From Faecalibacterium hattorii (GTDB lineage Bacteria; Bacillota; Clostridia; Oscillospirales; Ruminococcaceae), in the NCBI RefSeq assembly GCF_003287455.1, contig NZ_PRLC01000015.1:24254-88253 (forward strand): a DNA stretch of 64,000 bases. Reading direction: 5' to 3'. The notes under the pieces are model-generated. The model saw nothing but the letters and a program-made list of their open reading frames with translations, ran no database searches and was not told where the DNA came from. How positions within the stretch are numbered: position 1 is the stretch's first letter; every line of letters begins with the position of its first letter. The translations under genes were made by a program, and so were the position numbers. Of this stretch, positions 1 through 10,127 are shown piece after piece.

Positions 1-177
1 CTCCTTGCAGCGGCGGATATTTTGGCGCAGGGTGTCGGCGTTCATGCCGCCCGCGCCGATGAGGCCCAGTGCTCCTGCATTGGAACAGGCGGCGGCAAAC
101 TCGCCGGTGGCGATGTTGGCCATGCCGCCCTGAATGATGGGGTACTTCGTCCCCAGAATTTCGTTCAACAATTTCAT
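1..177 (-). CDS. fabK: Enoyl-ACP reductase II, N-terminal 59 codons (partial)
   Basis: The reading frame opens with MKLLNEILGTKYPIIQGGMA, the typical FMN-binding TIM-barrel start of FabK (nitronate monooxygenase-like) enoyl-ACP reductases, which carry out the last reduction of fatty-acid elongation. The GGM and GALGLIGAGG segments are phosphate/flavin-binding parts of that fold. The ATG lies 2 nt after the fabH stop, so it is the fifth gene of the acpP-accD-accA-fabH operon. The 3' part lies outside the window, so length and the rest of the active site cannot be judged. A plain nitronate monooxygenase is possible in isolation, but the operon favours FabK. Confidence 0.85.
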   Translation of the reverse strand, partial: MKLLNEILGTKYPIIQGGMANIATGEFAAACSNAGALGLIGAGGMNADTLRQNIRRCKE

Positions 178-179
178 AT

Positions 180-1124
180 TCACTCTCTATACTGAAAAAT
201 CGCGCCGCCCCATGTCAGGCCGCCGCCGAAACCGATACAGGCCAGCGGCTGCCCGGCGGGCAGAAGTCCGCGCTCGGCCAGCTCGTTGAGGGCCACCGGG
301 ATGCTGGCGGCGCTGGTGTTGCCGTGGCGATCCATGTTCTTGTAGAACTTGGCCGGGTCGGCGTTCAGCGCTTTCACGCAGTGGTCGATGATCCGGCTGT
401 TGGCCTGATGGCAGACCACCCACGACAGATCGCCGAGGGTGAGCTGCGTTTCGTCCAGCACCGCGTGGAGGCACTTGGGCAGGGTCTCCACTGCAAAGCG
501 GAAGACCGCCCGGCCATCCATCGTGATGGGGGCGGAGCCGTTCCGGTCCGGCCCTCCGGCGTGGAGGACATCGCTGCCCCGTGCGCCCAGCGTCAGGGCG
601 AAGGGGGTGTCAGCCAGCCGGAAAATGGCGGCTCCGGCCCCGTCGCCGAAGAGGACGCAGGTGGAGCGGTCGGCGGGGTCCATCAGGCGGGAGAGAGCCT
701 CGCACCCGATGACAAGGGCGTACTGCCCGCCCAGCGTTTCCAGCAGCCCCCGCGCCACGGCCATGCCGTACAAAAAGCCGGAGCAGGCCGCGTTGATATC
801 CAGCGCGGGCCGGTCCTCCGGCAGACCCAGCGCCGCCTGCACCTGACAGGCCACGCTGGGGGTGGCGTCCGGGGCGGAGAGGGTGGCGCAGACGCAGCAG
901 GAGATATCAGAAGGGGAGAGGCCGCTGCGTTCCAGCGCCTGACGGGCGGCGGCAATGGCCAGCGTGGCGGCCGATTCTTCCGCCGTGCACCAGTGCCGGG
1001 TGCGGATGCCGGTGCGGCTTTCGATCCACGCATCGCTGGTGTCAACCATCTGGCTCAGCTCGTCGTTGGTGACCGTGCGGCCGGGCAGGGCCCCGCCGGT
1101 GGCGGTCAGTAGTAAACCGTTCAT
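180..1124 (-). CDS. fabH: Beta-ketoacyl-ACP synthase III (KAS III)
   Basis: This 314-residue thiolase-fold enzyme condenses an acyl-CoA with malonyl-ACP to start fatty-acid chains. The Cys-His-Asn triad is visible: C114 in NAACSGF, H239 in CHQAN and N269 in HGNTSAAS. The C-terminal IGFGGGLTWGG motif is also typical, and length is normal. The start codon overlaps the accA stop by 4 nt (ATGA), implying translational coupling. It is cytoplasmic and part of a type II fatty-acid synthesis operon whose promoter lies upstream of acpP. Confidence 0.95.
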   Translation of the reverse strand: MNGLLLTATGGALPGRTVTNDELSQMVDTSDAWIESRTGIRTRHWCTAEESAATLAIAAARQALERSGLSPSDISCCVCATLSAPDATPSVACQVQAALGLPEDRPALDINAACSGFLYGMAVARGLLETLGGQYALVIGCEALSRLMDPADRSTCVLFGDGAGAAIFRLADTPFALTLGARGSDVLHAGGPDRNGSAPITMDGRAVFRFAVETLPKCLHAVLDETQLTLGDLSWVVCHQANSRIIDHCVKALNADPAKFYKNMDRHGNTSAASIPVALNELAERGLLPAGQPLACIGFGGGLTWGGAIFQYRE

Positions 1125-2074
1125 GCGTTCCTCGTTTCTCCGATCTGGCGATATTTTTTGTAGCGCTGGTCGGCAAGCTGTTTTTCGCTCATCCGGCAGA
1201 GCTCTTTCAGGTGCATCCGCAAAGCGGCGTCCAGCCGCTCGAACAGAGCTGCATGGCTGCGCTGGGCCCCGCCCACCGGCTCCGGGATGACCTCTTCCAC
1301 GATGCCGCCCCGGTACAGATCCTGCGCCGTCAGCTTCATCATCTCACAGGCTTCGCCGCTGCGGGAAGCGTCCTTCCACAGGATGCTGGCAAAGCCTTCG
1401 GGGCTGAGGACAGAGTAGACCGCATTTTCCAGCATCAGGATGTGGTTGGCCACGCCCAGCGCCAGTGCGCCGCCGGAAGAGCCTTCGCCGGTGACGACGG
1501 CAAGGACCGGCACGGTCAGGCCGCTCATTTCCATCAGATTCCGGGCAATGGCCTCGCCCTGACCCCGCTCCTCGGCGTCCTTGCCGGGGTATGCGCCCGG
1601 CGTGTCGATGAAGGTGAGGATGGGGCGGCCGAACTTTTCAGCCTGTTTCATCAGCCGCAGGGCCTTGCGGTAGCCCTCCGGCCCCGGCATCCCGAAGTTA
1701 CAGGCCAGATTCTCGTCCAGCGTGGAGCCCTTCCGGTGGCCGATGACGGTCACGGGCATCCCGTGGAACCGGGCCACGCCGCCCAGAATGGCGGGGTCTT
1801 CCTTGCACTGGCGGTCGCCCCGCTGCTCGAAGAAATCGGTGAACAGGGCGGAAATGATCTCGTCGATGTGGGGGCGCTCCGGGTGCCGGGCCAAAAAGAC
1901 CCGGTCTTCCGCCGTCAGCGGGCCACAGGTGCGAAGGATCTCGTCCTCCTCCACGGCCAGCTCGGCCAGTTCCGAAGCGTGGGCCGTCAGGGCGTCCATG
2001 TCATTGCCGTTGCCTTTCAGCGCGGCGATCTGGGCGTCCAGCGGGGCCAGCTGCTCTAAAATTTCCTTGATCAT
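1121..2074 (-). CDS. accA: Acetyl-CoA carboxylase carboxyltransferase, alpha subunit
   Basis: The 317-residue protein has the AccA crotonase-like fold. It has an N-terminal helical region (about 1-60), a segment around GHRKG, the DTPGAYPG motif and the GEGSSGGALA oxyanion segment. With AccD it forms the A2B2 carboxyltransferase that moves CO2 from carboxybiotin to acetyl-CoA. It overlaps accD upstream by 4 nt and fabH downstream by 4 nt, as expected for stoichiometric co-translation. No accB or accC is in the window; they probably lie beyond fabK. Confidence 0.95.
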   Translation of the reverse strand: MIKEILEQLAPLDAQIAALKGNGNDMDALTAHASELAELAVEEDEILRTCGPLTAEDRVFLARHPERPHIDEIISALFTDFFEQRGDRQCKEDPAILGGVARFHGMPVTVIGHRKGSTLDENLACNFGMPGPEGYRKALRLMKQAEKFGRPILTFIDTPGAYPGKDAEERGQGEAIARNLMEMSGLTVPVLAVVTGEGSSGGALALGVANHILMLENAVYSVLSPEGFASILWKDASRSGEACEMMKLTAQDLYRGGIVEEVIPEPVGGAQRSHAALFERLDAALRMHLKELCRMSEKQLADQRYKKYRQIGETRNA

Positions 2075-2943
2075 TCGTGTTTTCCTCCTGCATGGAGCTG
2101 CAAGACTTGGATCAGCGTATCCCGCAGCTGGCTGCGGGGCACGACCTGATCCACGAAGCCGTGCTCCATCTGGAACTCGCTGCGCTGGAACCCGGCGGGC
2201 AGCTTTTCGCCGATGGTCTGTTCAATGACACGGGGCCCGGCAAAGCCGATGAGGGCTCCCGGCTCGGCCAGCATGATGTCGCCGAGGCTGGCGAAGCTGG
2301 CGGTGACGCCGCCGGTGGTGGGGTGGGTGAGCACGCTGACGTACAGCCCGCCCTTGGCCGAAAAGCGCTGGATGGCGGCGGACGTCTTGGCCATCTGCAT
2401 CAGGCTGAAAATGCCCTCCTGCATCCGGGCTCCGCCGCTGGCCGAAAAGATGACCAGAGGGAGCCGCTTGGCCGCGGCGTACTCCACGGCGCGGGTGATC
2501 TTTTCGCCCACCGCCGTGCTCATGCTGCCCATGAAGAACCGGCTGTCCAGCACGGCGGCCACACAGGCCACCCCGCCGATGCGCCCTGCCGCCGTGACGG
2601 CGGCCTCACGCAGCCCGGTCTTGTTCTGGGCGGCGGAAAGTTTCTCGCCGTAGCCGGGGAAATCCAGCACATCCTGCGGGGCAAGGTCAGCATCCAGTTC
2701 CCGGAAGCTGCCGTGGTCCAGCACCAAGCTGAGCCGGTAGTACCCGCCGATGGGCATGTGATAGCCGCAGTTGGGGCAGACGTACAAGCTTTTCGCCCAC
2801 AGGGTGCGGGCAGCGCGGCGGCCGCACTGCTTGCACTCTACGAACTGCGGCTCGTGCCAGACGGCCCCGGCGTCCCGCTTGGCCTTGAGCTGGAAGGTGC
2901 GCTCCCGCATCCGGCCGGGGAAGAGATCTCGGATATCGTTCAT
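2071..2943 (-). CDS. accD: Acetyl-CoA carboxylase carboxyltransferase, beta subunit
   Basis: The 290-residue protein has an N-terminal four-cysteine zinc ribbon (C37, C40, C56, C59) followed by the crotonase-fold carboxyltransferase domain with the FSASGGARMQEG signature. It is the AccA partner. The gene starts 11 nt after the acpP stop and overlaps accA by 4 nt. Length is normal for AccD. Confidence 0.95.
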   Translation of the reverse strand: MNDIRDLFPGRMRERTFQLKAKRDAGAVWHEPQFVECKQCGRRAARTLWAKSLYVCPNCGYHMPIGGYYRLSLVLDHGSFRELDADLAPQDVLDFPGYGEKLSAAQNKTGLREAAVTAAGRIGGVACVAAVLDSRFFMGSMSTAVGEKITRAVEYAAAKRLPLVIFSASGGARMQEGIFSLMQMAKTSAAIQRFSAKGGLYVSVLTHPTTGGVTASFASLGDIMLAEPGALIGFAGPRVIEQTIGEKLPAGFQRSEFQMEHGFVDQVVPRSQLRDTLIQVLQLHAGGKHE

Positions 2944-2954
2944 GGTTCTCTGCC

Positions 2955-3182
2955 TCAGATATGTGCGGTGATGTAGTTGTAGATGTCGCCCACGGTCTTG
3001 AGGTTTGCCAGCTCCTCGTCGGGGATGGACACTCCACAGGCGTCTTCCAGAGCCATGTTCAGCTCCACCGCGTCCAAGCTGTCGGCTTCGAGGTCCTCGG
3101 TCAGGCTGGCCTCCATGGTCACCTTGTCCTCCTCGCAGTTCAGGGTATCGACAACGATCTTCTTCATTTCTTCAAACGTCAT
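2955..3182 (-). CDS. acpP: Acyl carrier protein
   Basis: This 75-residue acidic four-helix protein carries the phosphopantetheine site at S35 in EADSLD. It shuttles acyl chains between the Fab enzymes. AAGGAGA lies 8 nt before the ATG. It is the first gene of the operon, about 70 nt downstream of the mapped promoter. A fatty-acid operon headed by acpP and followed directly by accD-accA-fabH-fabK differs from the common fabH-acpP-fabK-fabD-fabG-fabF order, so the cluster has been rearranged. Confidence 0.96.
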   Translation of the reverse strand: MTFEEMKKIVVDTLNCEEDKVTMEASLTEDLEADSLDAVELNMALEDACGVSIPDEELANLKTVGDIYNYITAHI

Positions 3183-3204
3183 GGTAGTGTTCTCCTTTTT
3201 GATT

Positions 3205-3220
3205 GATAAATATTGTTATC
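3205..3220. promoter_or_regulatory. Inverted repeat in the acpP 5' leader
   Basis: GATAA-6 nt-TTATC lies between the promoter and the acpP ribosome-binding site. It could be an operator for a fatty-acid regulator. It does not match the FapR or FabT operators I remember. Confidence 0.3.
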
Positions 3221-3252
3221 TAAAAAGATTGATGTTTCTTGCGAACACGACC

Positions 3253-3280
3253 ATTATAACGAAATCGTTGGATAAGTCAA
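3253..3280 (-). promoter_or_regulatory. Promoter of the acpP-accDA-fabHK operon
   Basis: On the minus strand TTGACT is followed after 16 nt by TATAAT, giving a start near 3246 and a leader of about 65 nt. Confidence 0.85.
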
Positions 3281-3360
3281 GACAAATAGTTAAAAAGTTT
3301 TAGATTTTACAATTCTGACACAGGTTGCTTCCTTTTAAAATAGGGGCCGTACAGCAAACG

Positions 3361-3400
3361 ACCCCCGTCGGCTCTGTTTTCACACAGCAGACGGGGGTTT
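3361..3400 (-). terminator. Hairpin, probable terminator
   Basis: ACCCCCGTC and GACGGGGGT form a 9-bp stem around a 20-nt loop that has its own CTGT/ACAG pairing. The T-runs on either side are weak. It lies between the small-RNA region and the acpP promoter and could stop leftward read-through. Confidence 0.45.
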
Positions 3401-3403
3401 GTT

Positions 3404-3614
3404 AAAGCCAAGGGCTGCGGCACAGATGGCACCGCAGCCCTTGGCTTTGCGAAAACGGAACGCTGCAAAAAAGATCGGATGCGTCGGAAAAGCTGCCATA
3501 AAAATTTGGCTTACGCAGCGCCGCCGTGGGATCGCGCAGGGAGGCGGTGCTGTGCAGAGCCAGCGGCATCAGGCCCTGCAGTCCCGCCTCCGATTGCTGA
3601 ACCTCAACGATTGT
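3404..3614 (-). ncRNA. Candidate structured small RNA of unknown class
   Basis: A strong leftward promoter (3621-3649) has no convincing reading frame behind it. The predicted RNA holds a GGAGGCGG/CCGCCTCC helix enclosing a TGCAGGGCC/GGCTCTGCA helix. It ends in a perfect 17-bp stem with an 11-nt loop (3404-3420 with 3432-3448) ending TTT. A 55-codon frame starting MPLALHSTASLRD could be read here but its only upstream GGAGG is 16 nt away and lies inside a helix. The ends do not pair as in 6S RNA and no SRP-RNA signature is seen. Class and 3' end are inference. Confidence 0.45.
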
Positions 3615-3620
3615 GATGCC

Positions 3621-3649
3621 AGTATACTGCAACAACGCACGGTTGTCAA
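3621..3649 (-). promoter_or_regulatory. Promoter of the candidate small RNA
   Basis: On the minus strand TTGACA, 17 nt, TATACT; near-consensus. Confidence 0.8.
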
Positions 3650-3687
3650 GCAAAAATTTGAGATTTCGCCATTTTATAGAAAAAACA

Positions 3688-3716
3688 TTGCATTCCCTCA
3701 ACGAGTGCGCTATAAT
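3688..3716 (+). promoter_or_regulatory. Promoter of the S24 regulator-glpK operon
   Basis: TTGCAT, 17 nt, TATAAT, with the start codon about 28 nt after the predicted start site. It is divergent from the small-RNA promoter. Confidence 0.8.
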
Positions 3717-3750
3717 AAACGCAGAAGCAACAGAAAGGATGGGAACCATT

Positions 3751-4404
3751 ATGGCAGAAAAGGTCGAAAGCTTTTCCAAGCGGCTGCGGATCGGGCTGGA
3801 CCGGAAGAGCATGACGCAGACGGAACTCTCGATCCGGTCGGGCGTCTCCAAATCGAGCATTTCGCGGTATCTCAAAGGCGACTGGGAAGGCAAGCAGGAG
3901 GCCGTGTACGCCCTTGCCGGGGCGCTGGGCGTCTCGGTATCGTGGCTGATGGGGTACGATGTGCCCATCACCGGCGTCGAAGCGCCCGGCACCATTCCGG
4001 CGGGGTTCGAGCCGCTGCCCCAGATGACCAATGTGCCGCTGGTGGGTTCCATCGCTTGCGGCACCCCCATTCTGGCGGAGGAGAACATCAAGGAGTACAT
4101 CGGCGTCCCGGCGGCGTGGCGGGCAGATTTTGCCCTTGAGTGCCACGGCGACAGCATGGCCCCCCGCATCTGCGACGGCGACATCGTCTGCATCCGTCGC
4201 CAGCCGGAGGTGGAGTCCGGCCAGATCGCGGCCGTCCGCATCGGGGACGAAGCCACCCTCAAGCACTTCTACCGCAGCGGCGACGTCGTTCAGCTCATCG
4301 CGGAAAATCCCGCTGTCTGCCCGCCCATGGTCTACGCGGGCACCCAGTTGGACGAGATGGCCGTGGAAGGGCTGGCGGTGGGCATCTGCCGCAGTCTGGT
4401 GTAA
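3751..4404 (+). CDS. XRE-family regulator with S24 (LexA-like) domain
   Basis: 217 residues. An N-terminal Cro/C1-type helix-turn-helix (about 6-68, with TQTELSIRSGVSKSSISRYL) is joined to a C-terminal S24 peptidase fold. The catalytic dyad is S135 in HGDSM and K171 in ATLKHF, with a possible self-cleavage site at C103-G104 in IACGTP. The frame stays open upstream, but ATG 3751 was chosen because AGAAAGG precedes it and the promoter -10 leaves no room for a longer form. Proteins of this type repress prophage or stress genes and are cleaved under RecA control. Here it stands at the head of a metabolic operon, 15 nt before glpK, with no phage genes near. Confidence 0.85.
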   Translation: MAEKVESFSKRLRIGLDRKSMTQTELSIRSGVSKSSISRYLKGDWEGKQEAVYALAGALGVSVSWLMGYDVPITGVEAPGTIPAGFEPLPQMTNVPLVGSIACGTPILAEENIKEYIGVPAAWRADFALECHGDSMAPRICDGDIVCIRRQPEVESGQIAAVRIGDEATLKHFYRSGDVVQLIAENPAVCPPMVYAGTQLDEMAVEGLAVGICRSLV

Positions 4405-5919
<1,515 letters not shown>

Positions 5920-5940
5920 TAAAAACTTTGGAGGAACATT

Positions 5941-6426
5941 ATGGAGATTCGAACCGCAGGAACAGAGGATATCGCGGCGCTGACCGCCGTTGAGGCAGAG
6001 TGCTTCCCACCGGCGGAAGCTGCCACTGCGCAGGAGTTCGTCGAGCGGGTCCGGTACTACGGGAACCATTTCTGGCTCCTGTACGAGGGGGACAAGCTGA
6101 TCTCCTTCGTGGATGGTTTCGTGACGGACGAAGCCGACCTGACCGATGAGATGTACGAGAATGCCGCCATGCACAGCGAGGACGGCGCGTGGCAGATGAT
6201 CTTTGGGGTCAACACCCTGCCGGAATACCGCAAGCACGGCTATGCCGGCCAGCTGCTCCGCCGCGCCATCGACGACGCCAGACAGCAGCACCGCAAAGGG
6301 CTGGTGCTGACCTGCAAGGAGCGCCTCCTTCCGTACTACGCCCAATTCGGCTTCCGCGACGAGGGCGTGTCCGATAAATCTACCCACGGCAACGTCGTGT
6401 GGCACCAGATGCGGCTGGAGTTCTGA
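5941..6426 (+). CDS. GNAT-family N-acetyltransferase
   Basis: 161 residues with the GNAT fold. The acetyl-CoA pyrophosphate loop reads LPEYRKHGYAGQLLRR (the R/Q-x-x-G-x-G/A motif), followed by a YAQFGF segment typical of motif B. GGAGG lies 7 nt before ATG. The substrate cannot be told from sequence. It closes the S24-glpK operon. Confidence 0.85.
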   Translation: MEIRTAGTEDIAALTAVEAECFPPAEAATAQEFVERVRYYGNHFWLLYEGDKLISFVDGFVTDEADLTDEMYENAAMHSEDGAWQMIFGVNTLPEYRKHGYAGQLLRRAIDDARQQHRKGLVLTCKERLLPYYAQFGFRDEGVSDKSTHGNVVWHQMRLEF

Positions 6427-6430
6427 GAAT

Positions 6431-6453
6431 TTGTGTCACCGCTGGTGACACAA
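6431..6453. terminator. Perfect hairpin after the GNAT gene
   Basis: TTGTGTCACC and GGTGACACAA form 10 bp around a GCT loop. No T-run follows, so it may end transcripts by stability or serve as a protein site. ACAAGTCGG occurs twice just after it (6450-6458 and 6475-6483). Confidence 0.4.
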
Positions 6454-6514
6454 GTCGGGAGAAGAATACCGGGTACAAGTCGGTGGTCAGGATTTTTACA
6501 AGGAGCTTATTTGA

Positions 6515-7063
6515 ATGAACTACGAAAAAAGCTGTGGTGCGGTGATCTATACTGTAGTAAATGGAAAACGGCTTTACCTTGTTGAAATCATGCAGAAAGG
6601 CCATACTTCCTTTTGCAAGGGCCATGTTGAGGAAAACGAGTCCGAACATCAAACCGCCGCGCGAGAGATTCGGGAGGAAACCGGCCTTGAGGTGAAGTTT
6701 GTAGAAGGATTCCGACAAACGATAGAGTATAGCCCCTATAGGGATTGTTCAAAAACGGTAGTTTTCTTTTTGGCGTGTGCGGACAGTACAAGGGTAATGG
6801 TTCAAGAGGACGAGGTGAGGGAAATAGAGTGGCTTCCCTTTGAAGAAGCGCTGGAAAAACTGACGTTCGATTCAATCCGTGACGTACTGAAACAAGCAGA
6901 GCATTTTTTGAACGAGGACTATGCCAAGTACGAGGAGTTCCTGCACCAGCGGTATGTTGCCGAAGAGCTGGCCAAAGCAAAACAGCAGGCGGCAGATCCC
7001 AACACGCAGTGGGCAGACCACGAAAGCGTATGGGAGACGCTTTACAAACAGTATGACATATAA
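6515..7063 (+). CDS. NUDIX hydrolase with extended C-terminus
   Basis: 182 residues. The Nudix box is complete: GHVEENES...REIREETGL (G-x5-E-x7-REUxEExGU), so a nucleoside-diphosphate-linked substrate is hydrolysed with Mg2+. The start YEKSCGAVIYT resembles diadenosine-polyphosphate and 8-oxo-type hydrolases. About 40 charged residues follow the domain, rich in Glu, Lys and Gln. AAGGAG precedes the ATG. Base composition is noticeably more AT-rich than the flanking genes, which suggests later acquisition. Confidence 0.85.
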   Translation: MNYEKSCGAVIYTVVNGKRLYLVEIMQKGHTSFCKGHVEENESEHQTAAREIREETGLEVKFVEGFRQTIEYSPYRDCSKTVVFFLACADSTRVMVQEDEVREIEWLPFEEALEKLTFDSIRDVLKQAEHFLNEDYAKYEEFLHQRYVAEELAKAKQQAADPNTQWADHESVWETLYKQYDI

Positions 7064-7102
7064 AAAACGACCAGAACCATTTTGCGGTTCTGGTCGTTTT
7101 TT
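7062..7102. terminator. Bidirectional terminator between NUDIX and cellobiose phosphorylase genes
   Basis: AAAAAACGACCAGAACC pairs with its complement over 17 bp around a 7-nt loop, with a T-run on each strand. Confidence 0.9.
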
Positions 7103-7147
7103 GCATCTCGTCGGGGATTCAATCCTTTCAGGTTCCGGTGGGTGCGC

Positions 7148-9583
7148 TTACCCCATCACGACGGTGACCTCCACGGTCTCTCCGGCAGGGGCGAGGGGCA
7201 GGACATTGCCCTCAATGGTCTTGCCGTTGACGGTGACGCGCTTCACGCCCTTCTGCACGGCAGCGGGGTTCTCGACCCGGATGTGGTACACGGCACCGCG
7301 ATACCGGCGGGTGACCGTGAAGCCGGGCAGAGTGTGGGGAATGCAGGGGTCGATCTTCAGGCCGTCCAGCGTAGGCTGCACGCCGAGGATGTACTGGCTC
7401 ACGTTGAAGAAGGTCCACGCAGCGGTGCCGGTCAGCCAACTGTTCTTCGCCTCGCCGAAGGTGGGGGCGTCCTTGCCCGCGACCATCTGGCTGTAGACGT
7501 AGGGTTCGGTGCGGTGGATGTCGGAGATGTCCTCGATGTAGGCGGGGCAGGTCTTCTTGTAGACCTCAAAGGCCCGGTCGCCGTGGCCGAGGACGGTCTC
7601 GGCGCAGCTGATCCACGGGTTGTTGTGGCAGAAGATGCCCGCGTTCTCCTTGTATCCCGGAGGATAGCTGGAGATCTCACCAAGGTTGAGGCGGTAGGTG
7701 GTGTAGGCAGGCTGCAGCAGCACCACGCCGTACTTGGTATCCAGCCGCTCTTCCACGCTCTTGAGGGCCTGTTCCGCCTGACCGGTCTCCTTGCCGATGC
7801 CCGCCATGACGCACATGCCCTGCGGCTCGATGAAGATCTGACCCTCGTCGCATTCCTTGCTGCCGACGGGCTTGCCGAAGGCGTCGTAGGCGCGGCGGAA
7901 CCATGCACCGTCCCAGCCGGCGGTCAGCGCGGCCTGTTCCACCTGCGCAATGGCGGCGCGGGCGTCGGCGGCTTCGTCCGGGAGGCCCCGGTGGCCGCAC
8001 AGGTCGGCGTATTCCTCGCCGTACTTGACGAACATACCGGCGATGAAAACGCTCTCTGCCACAGGGCCTTCGCTGGGGCCGGTGATCTGGAAGCTCTCGC
8101 CCGGATGCTCGGAGAAGCAGTTCAGGTTCAGGCAGTCATTCCAGTCGGCGCGGCCGATGAGGGGCAGACCGTGGGGGCCGAGGTGGGTGCGGGTGAAGTT
8201 GAAGCTGCGGCGCAGATGTTCCATCAGCGGCTGAGCCTTGCTCTCGTCGTTGTCAAAGGCCACGGACTCGTCGAGGATGCTGTAGTCGCCGGTCTCGCGC
8301 AGATAAGCGGCGGTGCCCGCGATCAGCCACAGCGGGTCATCGTTGAAGCCGGTGCCCACGTCCCGGTTGCCCTTTTTGGTCAGGGGCTGGTACTGGTGGT
8401 AGGCGCTGCCGTCCTCAAACTGGGTGGCAGCGATATCGAGGATGCGGCTGCGGGCGCGTTCGGGGATCATGTGCACGAAGCCCAGCAGGTCTTGGCAGGA
8501 ATCGCGGAAGCCCATGCCGCGGCCGATGCCGCTCTCGTAGTAGCTGGCCGAGCGGCTCATGTTGAAGGTGACCATGCACTGATACTGGTGCCACAGGTTC
8601 ACCATCCGGTCCAGCTTTTCGTCGCCGGAGTCCAGCTGCAGAGCGGACAGCAGGTCGTCCCAGTGGGCTGCCAGCGCCTTGCGGGCCTCGTCCACCTGCG
8701 CGTCGGTGGCGTAGCGGGCTATCATGGCCTCGGCGCGGGCCTTGTTGATGACGCCGGGGGCGGTGAACTTTTCGGCCACCGGGTTCTCGATGTAGCCCAG
8801 CCCGAAGAGGATGGTCTTCGTCTCCCCAGCTTCCAGCGTGAGGTGGAAGTGGTGGGCGCCGACGGGGGCCCAGCCGTGGGCCACGCTGTTGGAGCAGTGC
8901 CCTGCCTTGACAGCTTCGGGTTCTGCCGGGCCGCCGTACACGCCGCAGAAAGCGTCGCGGCTGGTGTCGAAGCTGGTGACCGGAGTGTTGGCCCAGAACA
9001 CAGCGTAGTGGTCGCGGCGCTCGCGGTACTCGGTCTTGTGGTAGATAGCGCTGCCCACCACCTCCACCTCGCCGGTGGAGAAGTTGCGCTGGAAGTTGGA
9101 GCTGTCGTCCATGGCGTCCCACAGGCAGAACTCCACATAGCTGAACACATCCAGCGTGCGGGGGGCGTCCGTCTTGTTCTCCAGCGTCAGGCGGTCGATC
9201 TCGCACGCATCGCCGCGGGGCACGAACAGCTCCTGCTGGGCGCGGATGCCGTTCTTCTCACCGGTCAGGATGGTGTAGCCGAGGCCGTGGCGGCAGCTGT
9301 AGGAATCCAGCTCCGTCTTGGTGGGCTGCCAGCCGGGGTTCCAGATCGTGCCGCCGTCGTTGATGTAGATGCGGTGGCCGTCCATGTCCAGCGGGGAGTT
9401 GTTGTAGCGGTAGCGGGTGATGCGGCGCAGCCGAGCATCCCGATAAAAGCTGTAGCCGCCGCCGGTGTTGGACACGAGGCTGAAGAAGTCCTCGCTGCCC
9501 AGATAGTTGATCCACGGCAGGGGCGTGCGCGGGGTGTCGATCACGTATTCCCGGTGTGCATCATCAAAATGTCCGAATTTCAT
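7148..9583 (-). CDS. Cellobiose phosphorylase (GH94)
   Basis: 811 residues, starting [15 protein letters not shown]. This matches from memory the length and much of the sequence of the clostridial enzyme that splits cellobiose with phosphate into glucose 1-phosphate and glucose. The catalytic segment GRADWND ends at D483, the position of the general acid in the clostridial enzyme. Other family blocks are SYFESGIGRG-like [32 protein letters not shown] and [22 protein letters not shown] lies 10 nt before the chosen ATG; an upstream in-frame ATG lacks a site and lies before the promoter start. It is cytoplasmic and faces a LacI-ABC importer, so the locus imports and phosphorolyses cello-oligosaccharides. 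Confidence 0.93.
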   Translation of the reverse strand: MKFGHFDDAHREYVIDTPRTPLPWINYLGSEDFFSLVSNTGGGYSFYRDARLRRITRYRYNNSPLDMDGHRIYINDGGTIWNPGWQPTKTELDSYSCRHGLGYTILTGEKNGIRAQQELFVPRGDACEIDRLTLENKTDAPRTLDVFSYVEFCLWDAMDDSSNFQRNFSTGEVEVVGSAIYHKTEYRERRDHYAVFWANTPVTSFDTSRDAFCGVYGGPAEPEAVKAGHCSNSVAHGWAPVGAHHFHLTLEAGETKTILFGLGYIENPVAEKFTAPGVINKARAEAMIARYATDAQVDEARKALAAHWDDLLSALQLDSGDEKLDRMVNLWHQYQCMVTFNMSRSASYYESGIGRGMGFRDSCQDLLGFVHMIPERARSRILDIAATQFEDGSAYHQYQPLTKKGNRDVGTGFNDDPLWLIAGTAAYLRETGDYSILDESVAFDNDESKAQPLMEHLRRSFNFTRTHLGPHGLPLIGRADWNDCLNLNCFSEHPGESFQITGPSEGPVAESVFIAGMFVKYGEEYADLCGHRGLPDEAADARAAIAQVEQAALTAGWDGAWFRRAYDAFGKPVGSKECDEGQIFIEPQGMCVMAGIGKETGQAEQALKSVEERLDTKYGVVLLQPAYTTYRLNLGEISSYPPGYKENAGIFCHNNPWISCAETVLGHGDRAFEVYKKTCPAYIEDISDIHRTEPYVYSQMVAGKDAPTFGEAKNSWLTGTAAWTFFNVSQYILGVQPTLDGLKIDPCIPHTLPGFTVTRRYRGAVYHIRVENPAAVQKGVKRVTVNGKTIEGNVLPLAPAGETVEVTVVMG

Positions 9584-9637
9584 AAGATCTGTTCCTCCTT
9601 TGCTGAAAACAGGAAACGCGCTGCAACCATCAGAAAA

Positions 9638-9652
9638 GCGAAAACGATTGAG
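9638..9652. promoter_or_regulatory. LacI-type operator in the phosphorylase leader
   Basis: GCGAAAACGATTGAG shares its core with the sites at 9672 and 10128. It lies about 35 nt into the phosphorylase transcript. Confidence 0.6.
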
Positions 9653-9671
9653 AACGCGCCGCAAAGAGAAA

Positions 9672-9684
9672 GAGAACGATTGCG
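9672..9684. promoter_or_regulatory. LacI-type operator at the phosphorylase start site
   Basis: GAGAACGATTGCG overlaps positions just after the predicted transcription start, which suits steric repression. Confidence 0.6.
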
Positions 9685-9692
9685 CTGCTTTA

Positions 9693-9721
9693 AGCATAGT
9701 CGATTCCGCGCCGAAATGCAA
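9693..9721 (-). promoter_or_regulatory. Cellobiose phosphorylase promoter
   Basis: On the minus strand TTGCAT, 17 nt, TATGCT. Confidence 0.8.
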
Positions 9722-10092
9722 GGGGGTTTATGAAATATACAACACACCCGACGAAACACGCTCTTTGGTCGGCTTGTAAGAATTTTGTAATTATTTTGAA
9801 GGAAGCAACGCGCTTTTTTCTCATAAAGCAGGAGGGGCAGCAAAAATTCGGTGGAGAGGGAGACGAAGCCAAAACCGCCCAAAGCAGCAAATCAGGAAAG
9901 AAATTTCCCATATATAAAGTAATTATAAAAATCCAGCCTTTGCTTCGCCCATTGACGAAACATCGGAACGAAATTTCATTCGAAAAACAGCGAAACTGAC
10001 CGAAAATGGAGCAAACTGCATAATTTGAACCCGGCACAATCGAGCAAACCGCCAAAATGACTCTGTTTAGCACAAAACTTTTGATTTTGAAC
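9722..10092. other. AT-rich intergenic region, no gene seen
   Basis: This divergent spacer is much richer in A and T than its surroundings. An 89-codon plus-strand frame at 9730-9999 has no ribosome-binding site and a low-complexity Lys/Ile composition, so it is not called. It probably acts as upstream promoter DNA. Confidence 0.5.
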
Positions 10093-10121
10093 TTGATTTT
10101 TGGTACGGAATGCGCTATATT
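10093..10121 (+). promoter_or_regulatory. Promoter of lacI-type regulator and ABC operon
   Basis: TTGATT, 17 nt, TATATT. Confidence 0.75.
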
Positions 10122-10127
10122 GAAGTT

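Noticed and set aside
3613..3750. N-terminal extension of the S24 regulator by 46 codons
   Set aside because: It would run across the promoter -35 and -10 and has no ribosome site; the start at 3751 does.
9730..9999. 89-codon protein gene in the phosphorylase-lacI spacer
   Set aside because: No ribosome site, low-complexity Lys/Ile/Phe composition, and it overlaps promoter DNA of both flanking genes.
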